From Platycnemis pennipes (lineage: Eukaryota; Arthropoda; Insecta; Odonata; Platycnemididae): DNA of 64,000 bases. Both the position numbers and the translations under genes were made by a program. Below the pieces are notes generated by a model, which made no database searches, was not told the origin of the DNA, and saw only the letters and a program-made list of their open reading frames with translations. The DNA lies in NCBI GenBank assembly GCA_933228895.1, contig OW121856.1, forward strand, positions 110,397,027 to 110,461,026, written 5' to 3'. Positions within the stretch are counted from its first letter, which is position 1. The number at the start of each line of letters is the position of its first letter. This document shows positions 23,248 through 33,640 of this stretch, one piece after another.

Positions 23248-23370
23248 TTCACGTAATTTACTATATTTTTTACATTTTGCCCTATCGTTCAGAATTTTAC
23301 TTATTAGGGTACAAAATATAGATCAATTGTCTTCACCAAAAGAGAATATTAATTTAATTATCATTTTAAA
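23248..23370 (+). repeat. Dispersed repeat Z, copy 1
   Basis: About 120 bp shared with 26395-26520, including TTTACTA-ATTTTTTA, TATTGTCTTCAC-AAAAG and a TTTAATT run. Both copies lie within a few hundred bases of LINE-B sequence. Confidence 0.55.
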
Positions 23371-23399
23371 GTGAATAATATCCTAAACATCATTTTATG

Positions 23400-23883
23400 A
23401 TGATGAACATAAATATTTAAATGATAACCTAATAGCAATTGAAAATTGGTGTGATACATGGCAGTTAGAATTAAACTTTGAAAATGTCTTGTAATGAATT
23501 TTTGGAAAAAGAATAGCTCTTCTCCTAGCACTTATAAAATAAGCAATAATGAATTAACAAACGTGGAATCCATTAAATATCTTGGAATAATACTGACACA
23601 TGATCTTTCCTGGGGTAAGCACATACGTGAAATAATGGGTCAAGCGAATCGTAAACTGGAATTCATCAAAAGAATACTGGATAAATGTGACGATCATGTA
23701 CCAGAAATCAGCTACTTTTCCCTTTTTAGACCTCATTTGGAATATGCTGCCAGTGTATTGGGATCCCTACGAAATCGGTCTAAGTAATGAACTTGAATGC
23801 CTGATATGTGGTGCATGTCTGGTGAGAATTCACCCCCTGCCACACACCTTTATGGTGGCTTGCAGGGTATTATGTAGATGTAT
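23400..23883 (+). pseudogene. LINE-B fragment with internal deletion
   Basis: It encodes ESIKYLGIILTHDLSWG, GQANRKLEFIKRIL and FRPHLEYAASV, the region just C-terminal to the RT palm. It then jumps from NELE directly into the 3' UTR (GATATGTGGTGCATG) and ends with the stem-loop CACCCCCTGCCACACACC and a GTAGATG tail. Compared with 61778-62400, roughly 500 bp is missing. Frameshifts are present near 23490 and 23770. Confidence 0.85.
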
Positions 23884-24666
23884 TAATGAAACCCGCCCAG
23901 AAGGAAATCCTCCGTATGCCACTAGAACAGGATGTCGCCTGAAGATTGATGTAACCAAAGATTAGGAGTGCTTCGCTGCAGAAGAGCAGAGACAAGAAAG
24001 CCATTGTACCATAATATGAGCCTACCTCCCGGTTGAAACGCAAGCTTGGAACTCAGAAAGCAATCGCAACTTAGTGAAACTACGTTGGCACAGAGTCATC
24101 CACATACCACCATGCTGGAACTATACACAGGGTGGAGGCGGTAAGTAGGAGACTCTCACGGACAGGAGACTAAGTACAATTAATGTTGGCGGGCCTGATT
24201 GCAGGAGAGAGAGAGAGAGGGAAAAGTGTTTCGCTTCGAGGAAAGGTCACGGGAGTGGGGGAAATGGGGGGGGAGGGGGTGTGGCGAATTCCGTTTGGGA
24301 GGGTAAATCGAGACGGGAAAATCTGTTACATTCATTATTCACGAATTATGAAATATTCATTATCCGTCCACTCTCATGTTTGGCCAATATCCACAAATCA
24401 TCCAATTTTCTCAATCAGTCACCCAGAATGACGAGGATATCGCAATACTGTCGTATCCGAGATTTCTGCGATTCGAAGCTCTTCCAGACGCTATTCAAGC
24501 ATTGAAGGGGTTAAGAAAATTGTTGGAATGTTATATCAAATTCAAATTCCGCGAACTGGCCACGAAAACTTTAGCGGTCTTACCCGCTGAAATTGCACGA
24601 TAGCAAGATGTCCGGCAACATCTAGTTCCTTTTAAAGCCTCTATAATTTCCACAGAGAGAGAGGAC
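23884..24666. other. No gene recognised; G-rich tract
   Basis: Unassigned. A G-rich stretch runs at about 24245-24285. Overlapping ORFs here look accidental. Confidence 0.35.
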
Positions 24667-24738
24667 GCCTTGGTAGCTCAACTGGTAAAACGCCTGGCCG
24701 GAAATCAGGGGGTCCGAGTTCGAGTCCAGGTCAAGGCG
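24667..24738 (+). tRNA. tRNA-like sequence (pseudo-tRNA or SINE head)
   Basis: A 71-nt tRNA shape. Acceptor GCCTTGG pairs with TCAAGGC. A-box-like TAGCTCAACTGG. Anticodon stem CCTGG/TCAGG closes a 7-base loop whose middle would read GGA, but position 33 is C rather than T. B-box-like GAGTTCGAGTCC. The D stem (GCTC versus AAAC) and two T-stem pairs are broken, and there is no long variable arm as expected for Ser. It is most likely a pseudogene or the head of a tRNA-derived SINE rather than a working tRNA. Confidence 0.6.
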
Positions 24739-26003
24739 AATGAATTGTTATATGTTTTCGTCAAGGCAAACACAACCATTGCGAAACCAATAATGCATTA
24801 CGAGAATGAATCTAAAACCACAGTTCTTAAAATGAATGGCGACTTACTCGATTTAGTACACATATGCTTTCCACTTAACTTGCCAACTAACACTACTGTT
24901 TTATTATTCCAATCGCATCGTGGTGAGGAAAGCAAATTCATTCACATTGAGTAATCACTTAGAACCTAGCAGTTCAGTTTATGGTCACCATTTAAAAATA
25001 CGATTTTCCATACATTACCATAAATGCTACGACCAAGAGCCACGTATTTAAAAATTGAATAGAGCGCGCTCGATTCTGAGGCAGTATGTAGGTACTGCCC
25101 ATGGGTGGCAACCTCCGAGGGTGTCAATGAAAAATATTCATCTGTTCTATTCCTCGCGGAGCACGGAAAATAAGAGTATAATATTGAACAAACGGCGATG
25201 GACGTGCCGCTGAATCCCAATCGATTCATCAGAGCGAATACCAATTTTCGGAGAGTTTAAGGTAAACAAGAAAATGAACGCAGAGGAAACAGCAGCGCCT
25301 CCAGCAAGAGGGAATGGCGGCAACCCATTTGTTACGCATCGTTGACGTTTCACTTTTTCGCTCTCCCACAATGCACCGCTCTCTAAAGGCAGTTTTACAC
25401 GGCGATCGGAACTACACAGACTGTTGCCTCAAACTTGCGCAAGAAATATTGCGCAAATACGTGAACACTAGCATCCAAATTCAAATATTGGCCCTTTTTA
25501 CCTTCCCTTGACAAGTGGCGCATGCCAACATCAGTGTTTGTTTGTGCAAGTGCACCAGTGTACTGTGTAGAACTACAAGAAGTGTTATGTTTATTAACAA
25601 GACCTCCTTCAGACTCCTTGAAGCTTGTTGCTGGCCAGAAGACCTTTCTCAGGCCAGAAGAAACACTGAGGTACTGTTGCCATTTCCTAAAAGGTCCTTT
25701 TCCCCTTTAATACCACGAACGAAACGATCACCTATTACGGCTTGCGCAGGCAATTCATTCCAATAGATATTGTTAGCCGTAAGAGCTCACCGTTCTCACT
25801 TGATATCATGGTGCTATTTTAATGTTAAGTCCTTACACAAATCATTTTTATGAATTATTCCACCTTCTTACTTTAACGTGCGACTTTCTCCTCTTCCTGG
25901 CTCCACCATTTCATTAACGGTTTCATTATTGCTAACTTTCTCCTCACTCAGTAATTAAACCCGAAAGTTGGTCTTTTGATAGGTGAGGGTAGGGGAATGG
26001 GAC
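24739..26003. other. No gene recognised
   Basis: Unassigned; short ORFs only. The first part could be the body of a SINE headed by the tRNA-like sequence, but no second copy was seen in the window. Confidence 0.35.
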
Positions 26004-26121
26004 ACTTCGGCGCGGCCACTTAGGTGCGGCCACCTCGGCGCGGCCACCTCGGCGCGGGCCCATCTCGGCGCGGGCCCATCTCGGCGCGGGCCCATCTCGG
26101 CGCTGGGCCACCTCGGCGCAG
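26004..26121. repeat. Minisatellite-like left terminus
   Basis: Tandem 14-16 bp units on a CTCGGCGCGG core, including three adjacent CGGCGCGGGCCCATCT copies. Inverted counterpart at 27791-27833. Confidence 0.85.
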
Positions 26122-26394
26122 AGAACAGAGATTTTAAGTACCGGGAAAGATGCTCATGTAAAAATACTAATGGCACCGAGTATCTGTTTCTTCAACAGAC
26201 AACTTTTCAAAAGCTATTGTTGAAAATGATCATGCCTTGCCAGGCAACATACCTTAATGCTAAGCATTATAAATTATATTGACGACTATTTTTATGGGGA
26301 ATATAGAAGAGTGAGTTTAATTATATGAAACTATTCATAAGGACGTGCCGATACCAATGTATCATTTCATTACTAATGTTCAGTTACTGTTTCC

Positions 26395-26520
26395 CGTGAT
26401 TTACTACATTTTTTATATTTTACATTAGCGTTTAGAATTTTCTTATTGGACTGAAAAATATAGTTATATTGTCTTCACAAAAAGATAATGTTCATTTAAT
26501 TGTTACACTGTTTATCGATG
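26395..26520 (+). repeat. Dispersed repeat Z, copy 2
   Basis: Same orientation as 23248-23370; shares the TATTGTCTTCAC-AAAAG block. Confidence 0.5.
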
Positions 26521-26734
26521 TATCAAAAGTATTACAAATATTAAAAGTAATAGAAGTTGCGAATCATTTTAAAATCGTAAGTTGAAACACGAAATAATTC
26601 ACATGCAAAAGTATAAGGTTAAGAGGCTATCAGAAGAAGCTGCAGTTATTTTATCAATACCAGCGTAACATAGCAGGTTACACCATGAATATACAATTAG
26701 AGAGATACGTCTAGATAAAGAACCTCGCATTCTG

Positions 26735-27240
26735 GCAGCGTATTCTAAATAAGGTCTAACAATGGAAAAGTCGCTAATTTCTCGTACATGGTCGTCATGT
26801 TTGCCCAGTACTCTTTTGCTGAATCCCAGTCTATATTTACATCTACCCAGATATACTTTATATTACCCAGATGAATCCCAGTTTAACGATTAGCTTGACC
26901 CATAATTTCTCTTATGTGTTTACCCCAAGGAAGATCATGTGTTAGTAATATTCCAAGATATTTAGCGGACTCCATGTTTGTAAATTTGCTATTCATTATG
27001 CAATAAGTATTAGGGGGAGAAGTAGTCTTTTTCCAAAAATTCATTACCAGACATGTTTTTAAATTTATTTCCAACTGCCATGTATCACGCCACTTCTCAA
27101 TTGCTAATATGTCATCATGCAAATATTCTTTATCGCTAGACTAATAATTTCTCTGTAGACCACTGCATCATTGGCAAATAGAATCTTACTTTTTACCTCC
27201 TTATTGATATCATTTATGTACTGAAGGAAATATAAAACGG
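26735..27240 (-). pseudogene. LINE-B RT fragment, inverted
   Basis: On the minus strand it reads from an FLQYINDIN / ILFANDAVVYREI stretch (palm box FADD changed to FAND) through EKWRDTWQLEINL, MNFWKK and KYLGILLTHDLPWGKH to a VRPYLEYAA-like end near 26735. Several stops and frameshifts. It is joined head to head, almost without spacer, with a plus-strand LINE-B 3' end at 27246. Confidence 0.85.
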
Positions 27241-27245
27241 AAAAC

Positions 27246-27572
27246 TTTACTGAAGTAGTTAGGTATATGTTAAGAACTCCTGCGTATTATGCTAGATTTG
27301 ACCAGATAAATAAGATTAGAGAGATGGCTTGTTATACCGATAGATTTAAAATGTCATATTTCCCTCTTACCATTAGAAAATATAATAGGCGGCATAGCAT
27401 ATTTAAAGGTAGGTGAAAAATTGTTAGAGTAGCCTGTAGTGGTAGCTCTTCGTAGCATGGTTAGCATTACATGGTAGCTCCAGTTGCCTAGTCAATCAAT
27501 AGTGAATGTTTGGTGTTCCTCACCCCCTGCCACACACCCTCGCGGGGGCTTGCAGGCTACCACGTAGATGTA
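27246..27572 (+). mobile_element. LINE-B 3' end fragment
   Basis: It starts in the coding end (TPAYYARFDQINKIRE-like), passes through the 3' UTR and ends with CACCCCCTGCCACACACC and a GTAGATGTA tail. With the inverted piece upstream it could be one twin-primed insertion. Confidence 0.85.
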
Positions 27573-27790
27573 AAAGTATATACATCTATGCTCAAATTTC
27601 TCGTCAAAAGCTCTCTCATATTAGTAAACACCTCTTTCGTCAAAGAAATTCCCCTCCTACTGCGTCCATTTCCATTTAAGATAAAAACCCAAGTAAACAA
27701 ACTACCTCCTACACTTCATTTTAAATGTGGTCCATATATATGTCCACACTTAGAAACATCCAGTTTTAAATACATTGGCCTCAGCGTGAT

Positions 27791-27833
27791 GGCCCGCGCC
27801 GAGGTGGTCTGCGCCGAGGTGGCCGCGCCGAGT
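27791..27833. repeat. Right tandem-unit TIR
   Basis: Three GCGCCGAGGTGG-type units, inverted relative to 26004-26121. Confidence 0.75.
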
Positions 27834-28333
27834 TGTACTAGACCCGGGCTCAAATGCCCTTCCATTTTGGAAATGAGTTGATCCGGCGAAACAGTGACCC
27901 GTTCGTGTGTCACCAAGGGACATTGTTCCCTTACTTCAGGTGGTTCAGAGATGGACGCGAGGCGGCGCCACTTGGGGTGTCACTTTTGGGGCCGTATCTC
28001 GGGAAGCACCGGTCACAATTGGAAAATATTGGAGGTGCCGCATGTCAAATGTCCAATGAGTCGTCGGTTACCAGAGAATATCAGTTGAAAAATACCAGCG
28101 CCTTCTTATCGCCATTCATGTCCGAAAAACAGCCAAAAATGCCAAAATTTCACATCTTTGAGTGCGATGCGGCACGTCTTCCCGTTATCCAATTGCAATA
28201 ATATTTTACAGGATATGTTTTTACACCAATTAGCATAAATTGAGGGGGTGTCCCGAAAGAAAATTGAAAAATCGAAAAATAAGGACCACCCTACTGTGCA
28301 CTGTCTCCCGTAATTTTTAATGTTTACATCGAG
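27834..28333. other. No gene recognised
   Basis: Unassigned. ORFs at 27854-28201 have no recognisable domain. Confidence 0.35.
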
Positions 28334-28417
28334 AGAGCCATCAATGAAGTCAAGGAGAAGTGTTCTGGAGTGACTATCCACGGAGAAACAGTCAGTATGC
28401 TACGATTCGCTGATGAC
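28334..28417 (+). pseudogene. LINE-A RT fragment, left half of split copy
   Basis: Encodes AINEVKEKCSGVTIHGETVSMLRFADD, the run-up to the RT palm box. It stops exactly at the insertion point of the hAT-like element and continues at 32054 with the same codons. Confidence 0.9.
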
Positions 28418-28632
28418 CAGGGCCGGCGACAGGGGGGGGCAAAGGGGGCAAATGCCCAGGGGCCCGGGCCATCAGGGGGCCCGGGCCAAAATAAATTAAT
28501 TGAATACAAAAATTTAAAGTTGAATAAATTTAATGCCAAAGAGAATACAAAATTTAGTTGTTTAAAAAGTGAAAAAAAAACAAATGAAAGTAGAGCGTGT
28601 GTCAATGTCCAATAAAGAAGTATGACGTTAGA

Positions 28633-29465
28633 ATAGGGTAGTTTCCTTCATCAAAGAAAACAGACTTCATTAATTGCGATTTGTGCCCTGCCATAAATGT
28701 ATTTAATTTACGCAAAAAGTTTGTATTGAGAAATCCCAGTTTACTAGAGAATTAAATGTTAATTTTAAGGCCATTTGAAAAGGCTCTGAAATGGCGGGGT
28801 GCGCTGCCTTCATGCTGACGTAACGGGTATGTAGTTTACGTTGCGAAGCATAGGAAAATTCGTCTCCTGAACTTACCGTTGTATTTCAGGGCCCCTTAGC
28901 TCTAGTGAATATTTATTAGTATTAACCTGTAAAAACTATCAATGTTGGAAAAGAATTCTCAGTTAAACATGGTATTATTAGTCATTTTATAGGCTCAAGG
29001 ACGTCCTGCTCGCTGTGTCTTCTGCTACGACGAAGCATGGCGTGAAGGTCGTGCGGCGATAGGCGAACTACATGATATGCTTGTGAAAGGAATACTAACT
29101 GATTTTAAATTAATCAACTGCATAAGTAATGTTAAATAAATAAATAAAAGTTAATTATAATTAATTAACGGAATAAATATGCCTCCAATACTTGTTCATA
29201 AGCTTTAACGGAGTGCGGCGTCTATTTGGAAGCGCCCGCAGCACCACCTGGTGGCAGGTAGAGGAAATAGTTTGACGTCACGCGTAGGATTAACCGGCAT
29301 GCAATAGTTTGCCGTCGCGTTTTCGCGCCATTGATTTTTTTCACTTTTTAATTAATGAGGAAAAATACTTAACGTCATTTAAAAATCGAACGGCTTAAAA
29401 CACGTACTCCAGAGGTTATAAACTTTCGATCAAGACAATAAAAAAATAATAGGAAACTACCCTAT
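28633..29465. mobile_element. MITE nested in the hAT-like element
   Basis: Perfect 15-bp TIRs ATAGGGTAGTTTCCT (28633-28647) and AGGAAACTACCCTAT (29451-29465). About 833 bp, no ORF. No clear TSD, so the superfamily is unassigned. Confidence 0.75.
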
Positions 29466-29782
29466 TGTTGTGGTCATCGAGGGTTTTGGGGTGATGGGGA
29501 CGATGGAGCGAGAAGCGCGGGCGCTGTGACACTCCCTTTGCCGCGAACATTCGCCACTCAGCGACATGTTGTCACCTGAACGAAAAGAAACCCAATCCCC
29601 CCGCCTAAAGTCTATTGTTTAATTTTAAGTGGATTGAAAATAATCGTTTATTCTACAGTCAAAGTTACAGATTATCAGTAGCAAGCTACACATTCTAGTG
29701 TTGTGTCATTGGTTTTGTGTACATGAGCGCCCATACACGGGGGGGTAGGGAGGGAACGTGTCCCCCCCACCTAGTCTCCCAG

Positions 29783-30153
29783 TAAGGATTGCAATCCCAG
29801 AGAGATTTTTCAATCCCGGGATTACGGGATCTTCATCAAAAGTTAGACAACATTTTCTGGAATTTAGTTCATCTTGTTTAACGCTGGCGATCACTATATC
29901 TTTAACACGCGCACCGTAAACTCATTTCTATTTTTCTTATGTATTACAAATGATGACATATTACTTATTCCAAAAAAATGTATTAGTCAATGGACTCAGA
30001 CGTCTAACGTGTAGCATTTAATGTCCAAGATAACTTACTTATTAGCGCTGCCTGTTAGCGAAAAGTTGTACGTCAATCCCGGAATCCCGGGATTCGTTTA
30101 TAATAAATCCCGAGATTTCGGGATTGTCATTTCATCCGGGATTTCAATCCTTA
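29783..30153. mobile_element. Second nested MITE, hAT-like
   Basis: TIRs TAAGGATTGCAATCCC and, reversed, TAAGGATTGAAATCCC. Further AATCCCGGGATT motifs lie inside each end. The flanks TCTCCCAG (29775-29782) and ACTCCCGG (30154-30161) match at 6 of 8, suggesting an aged 8-bp TSD. 371 bp, no ORF. Confidence 0.7.
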
Positions 30154-32053
30154 ACTCCCGGGTAAAATAAAAAAGGGAAGCAAAAAATATTTTATATTTA
30201 AAATTTTGTGAATATATACATATGTCAGAAAGTTAATAATTCATAAACATGATGTATAATTTATCTTTCTGAAATATTTCTAAATTTGCTTCCTTGTTTT
30301 ACTTAAATAAGTTCAAAGCCCATGCACGCAATGTCATGATTTTTTGTGGTTGTTGTTAATAGAAAGGAGAGGAAGGAAATTTTGAATCGATGCACAGTAG
30401 GCTGAAATCGAAAAATATTTACCAAAATTCCAAAATGGCTTTTTTGGAGAGAGAATCATGAAACTTGGTACAAATACTCATAATTGATTGGCAAACACGG
30501 AATGGCATGTCATTGGTCATGTTCTGTCACCGTTACCAAGATTCAGGGGCTCAAACATATCCAAAATTACACCCGACTTAAGTTTTCTATGAAAATCTTC
30601 CTATTTAAGTTAAGGGTGACACTGTGGGAGGAATTTGGTCGGATAAAAAACTAGTAGATCTGTTAAAACCACTCTTTTACTTTACTGTGCTTAAATTTGG
30701 GAGTTTTTTTCCTAAATGTAGGTGATATTACGTAACAAAATGGCGGACGCTATTTTCACACAAATATTCATTTTAAGTAGTAAATATCTGGCATGTTAAG
30801 TGCCTGTAAAGTGACTCATATTAAATCAATTTTTGATGCTTTTTAAAGGTAGATCTGAAAAAAAATTGAAAATTCGTTGGCGACGCCAATAATTACATTT
30901 GATTTTACGTACGCGCGTGCGGAGCTTGAGACACGCGCCGGGAGCTGGAAATGACGAGACGCAAGTAAGTTTTTTCAAGCCATAAGGAACATAACGCTTC
31001 TTATTCGCCCTTTTTAATGTGTGTACCTTGCTATCGATCTCCGCCAGCTCTACACGTATAAAATCATGGGGATATAGAAATATAAAGGTCTTAAAGTGTA
31101 CGCGAAATCGCGTTCAAGGTTTTTCCTCTCAAAAGTAAACTTCTCATTCACACCCTCAAAGCCTTAAAATTCCTGTACTTTTCCGACGAAACATTATTTT
31201 ACGTTCCAGAGGGACACTATTCCGGACTTCTTTCCGTTTATTTGCCCCTTCGCCCCAGCAGTCCAAGCCTTTGACCCTACCAAGAGGTTCATGCAGAAAG
31301 GTACATTTTGGACACCGCGGAGCTTTTGGTGGTTCATCGAGAAAATCTACTCAAATCTTTCATTTTCCCTGCGTTACAATATGCATATCCCTGATTTATA
31401 CGTCACATTAGACTTTATTCATCTAGGAAAACTAGAAGGAAACAAATTATCGAAAATAGCTTAATATTGAAGCACAACTAAATACATTCCGTTCGTCAAA
31501 ACCCTTAACTTACATTATTTTTACATATTTCCTGCTGTTATGTTTGATTGAGAGAGTTGCAGTGAAAGCAAAGCTTAGTAGAAGTGAACACTGCATACGT
31601 TTTAATTAGGTGGTGATATAATTATCTCCGTATTTCCGAAAAGATGGGAGTAATTGTGGAAATGCTAATTTTGAAAAAAAGAGAAGTACGTTTTATTATG
31701 ACTTTTTATAAAATTTTCAAGTTCAAGTAAGTCCTAGTTTTGAATACTGCATAATGAAAGTGTAAAGTGTGTTACACCGTCAAAAATTTTTCATTTTGAA
31801 ATTGTTTCCCCATCCCATTCCACTGACATGTGTTTAATTAAAAAAAAAGACAATTTATAGTAAATCAAAATATAATGTAATAAACAGTGTGCAAGTTTCT
31901 TCTGCAGAAAAAGCTGATAATCAGGTCTTCGTAATAAAATGACCCGAAAGTTCGCAGTTCTGGTCTAAATTGAGTGAGGAGGTTTGCCGGGATTTAGGGG
32001 GCCCGGACCACTCAGTTGCCCAGGGGCCCGAAAATCCTGTCACCGGCCCTATG

Positions 32054-32821
32054 CTGATGACATAGCTCTCACAGCAGAGTCAGAGAAGGAGCTGAATAAG
32101 ATGCTAACAACCATGGGAAGTACAATGGCCAGTTATCATCTGAAGATCAATAAGAAGAAAACTAAGATATTGGTGTGCCGCAAGGGAGAGGAGGCCGAAA
32201 CCAAAGTTATACTAGGAAAACAGAAACTGGAGGGGGTGAAAGAGTTCTGTTACCTGGGAAGCAGAGTAACCAACGATGGACGAAGCAAGAAAGAAATAGT
32301 GAGTAGAATAGCCCAGGCAAAGAGGGCATTCTATCAAAAGAAGAATCTACTAACACCTGGAAATACAAGCTTGGAGGTATGGAAGCAATTCATCAAAACG
32401 TATATCCGGAGCATGTTTCTTTACGGCAGTGAGGCATGGACGATGACAGAAGAAAAGGATGGAAGCATTCGAAATATGGTGCTATCGAAGAATGATGAAG
32501 ATAAAATGGATCGACCGAGTGACAAACGAAGAAGTGTTAAGAAGAGTGGGATTAAAGAGAAGTCTGCTGAAAACTATAAAAAGAAGATGGGAGAACTTAA
32601 TCGGCCACATCTTGAGACACGATGGCCTCATGAAGACAATCGTCGAGGGAAAAGTGAACGGAAAGAATGGAAAAGGCAGGCCTCGTATGAGATACATAGA
32701 ACAGGTCGTAAAGGACGTGAAAGAGAGGAGCTACGTTGGTATGAAGAGGTTGGCCGACAGAAGAATCGAGTGGAGGGCTGCGTCAAACCAATCCTAGGAT
32801 TGCTGACCGATGATGATGAAC
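32054..32821 (+). pseudogene. LINE-A RT C-terminal region, right half of split copy
   Basis: Resumes the RT palm box (ADDIALTAESEKELNKML) and continues through YHLKINKKKTKIL, VKEFCYLGSRVTNDGRSKKEI, YIRSMFLYGSEAWTM and, after a frameshift near 32455, EIWCYRRMMKIKWIDRVTNEEV, ENLIGHILRHDGLM and WRAASNQS. The tail is a short GATGATGATGA. This is the best LINE-A copy here: one main frameshift, with intact YADD when joined to the left half. The family is RTE-like by its C-terminal block, but clade assignment is tentative. Confidence 0.9.
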
Positions 32822-32822
32822 C

Positions 32823-33235
32823 ACAGCCATTCGCTCAAAAGTCAAAAATAAAAATACGCAAGAGGCCCACCGAAAGAAGTTGCATTAAGGATATCTACGT
32901 CATTCACCTCCCCACCTTGACTGTTATGAGGGAATGGGAGGGGAAGTGAAGGTGGGGAGGGGAGGTCTGCTCGCACAGGTCCTGTCGCAATCACTTCCAT
33001 TGGCAGAGGCAAGTGTAAGTCCCCCAATGTGATCGGGCGAAGGAGCTTCGCGGTCTCTGTGGTGATTGGCCGAAGTGGATGACGTCAGAGGTCACATGCA
33101 GGCCCGCTTTCCCGAAAGGGTTCAAAACATCAGCGCCGCTTATAATTCGAGAACTAATTGAAAGTTCGAAGAACGGAAAAATACAGGTATTTTTATTTTA
33201 CAAACTCTTATCATATTCGGAAATAGTTAAAATTT
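32823..33235 (-). repeat. Dispersed repeat X, copy 2
   Basis: Reverse complement of the repeat at 8298-8718, starting immediately after the LINE-A TGA tail. Shared blocks include CATTCGCTCA-AAGTC and TGTCGCAATCACTTCCATTGG. Confidence 0.65.
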
Positions 33236-33640
33236 GATAACCGACCCCATTCTTTCACACAGGGAACTTGTGTTTTTTCCTCTTCCCTGGAAACTGAGGA
33301 TCTTATAAACAATCCTTTCTGATTCCATTCCCTTGATGTGTCCGTAATACCTATTAAAGATTAAAATAAGACACAAATTCTCCCAGGATAAAAAATACAG
33401 GATTGAATAATTTAATACCGATCATGAGATAATAGAAAACTATCCGCAAGAACTTGACTCCTTTGATTTTTTGCGAATTGGATGGAATGGCTACAACAAA
33501 TAAAGATACCGCGAAACGGGACTTTTTTTTACGAAAAATAAATGAAACACCCTAGGTGGAAAAACGAAAGTGAATTTGCCCTTAAAAAAATGCCTGGATA
33601 ACTGGAACAAGCGTAACATAACAAAATCAACTTCGAAGAA
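33236..33640. other. No gene recognised
   Basis: AT-rich, no supported feature. Confidence 0.35.

Larger units (their letters stand above)
26004..27833. mobile_element. Putative DNA element with tandem-unit TIRs
   Basis: The left end has about eight imperfect 14-16 bp units (CGGCGCGGCCACCT, CGGCGCGGGCCCATCT). The right end (27791-27833) has about three in inverted orientation. The GC-rich arrays contrast with AT-rich surroundings. There is no clear TSD and no transposase; LINE-B pieces and repeat Z lie inside. The architecture resembles the MULE at 20.8 kb, so a non-autonomous MULE or foldback element is my inference. Confidence 0.55.
28418..32053. mobile_element. 3.6-kb non-autonomous hAT-like element
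   Basis: Inserted in LINE-A. The left end CAGGGCCGGCGACAGG and the right end, reversed, CATAGGGCCGGTGACAGG are inverted; CCCAGGGGCCCG-type motifs follow on both sides. CTGATGAC flanks both ends (28410-28417 and 32054-32061), an 8-bp TSD as in hAT; the direct repeat extends to 9 bp with a leading G. No transposase ORF was found; the interior is AT-rich with two nested MITEs and a GC-rich segment near 30905-30960. The right end has two extra bases relative to the left. Confidence 0.8.

Noticed and set aside
24667..24738. Functional tRNA-Ser (GGA)
   Set aside because: No long variable arm, C at position 33, broken D and T stems.
26008..26120. Possible CRISPR-like array
   Set aside because: The units are contiguous imperfect tandem repeats without spacers, in eukaryotic DNA.
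31984..32053. N-terminal extension of the long ORF that continues into LINE-A
   Set aside because: These codons come from the right end of the hAT-like insertion, not from LINE-A.
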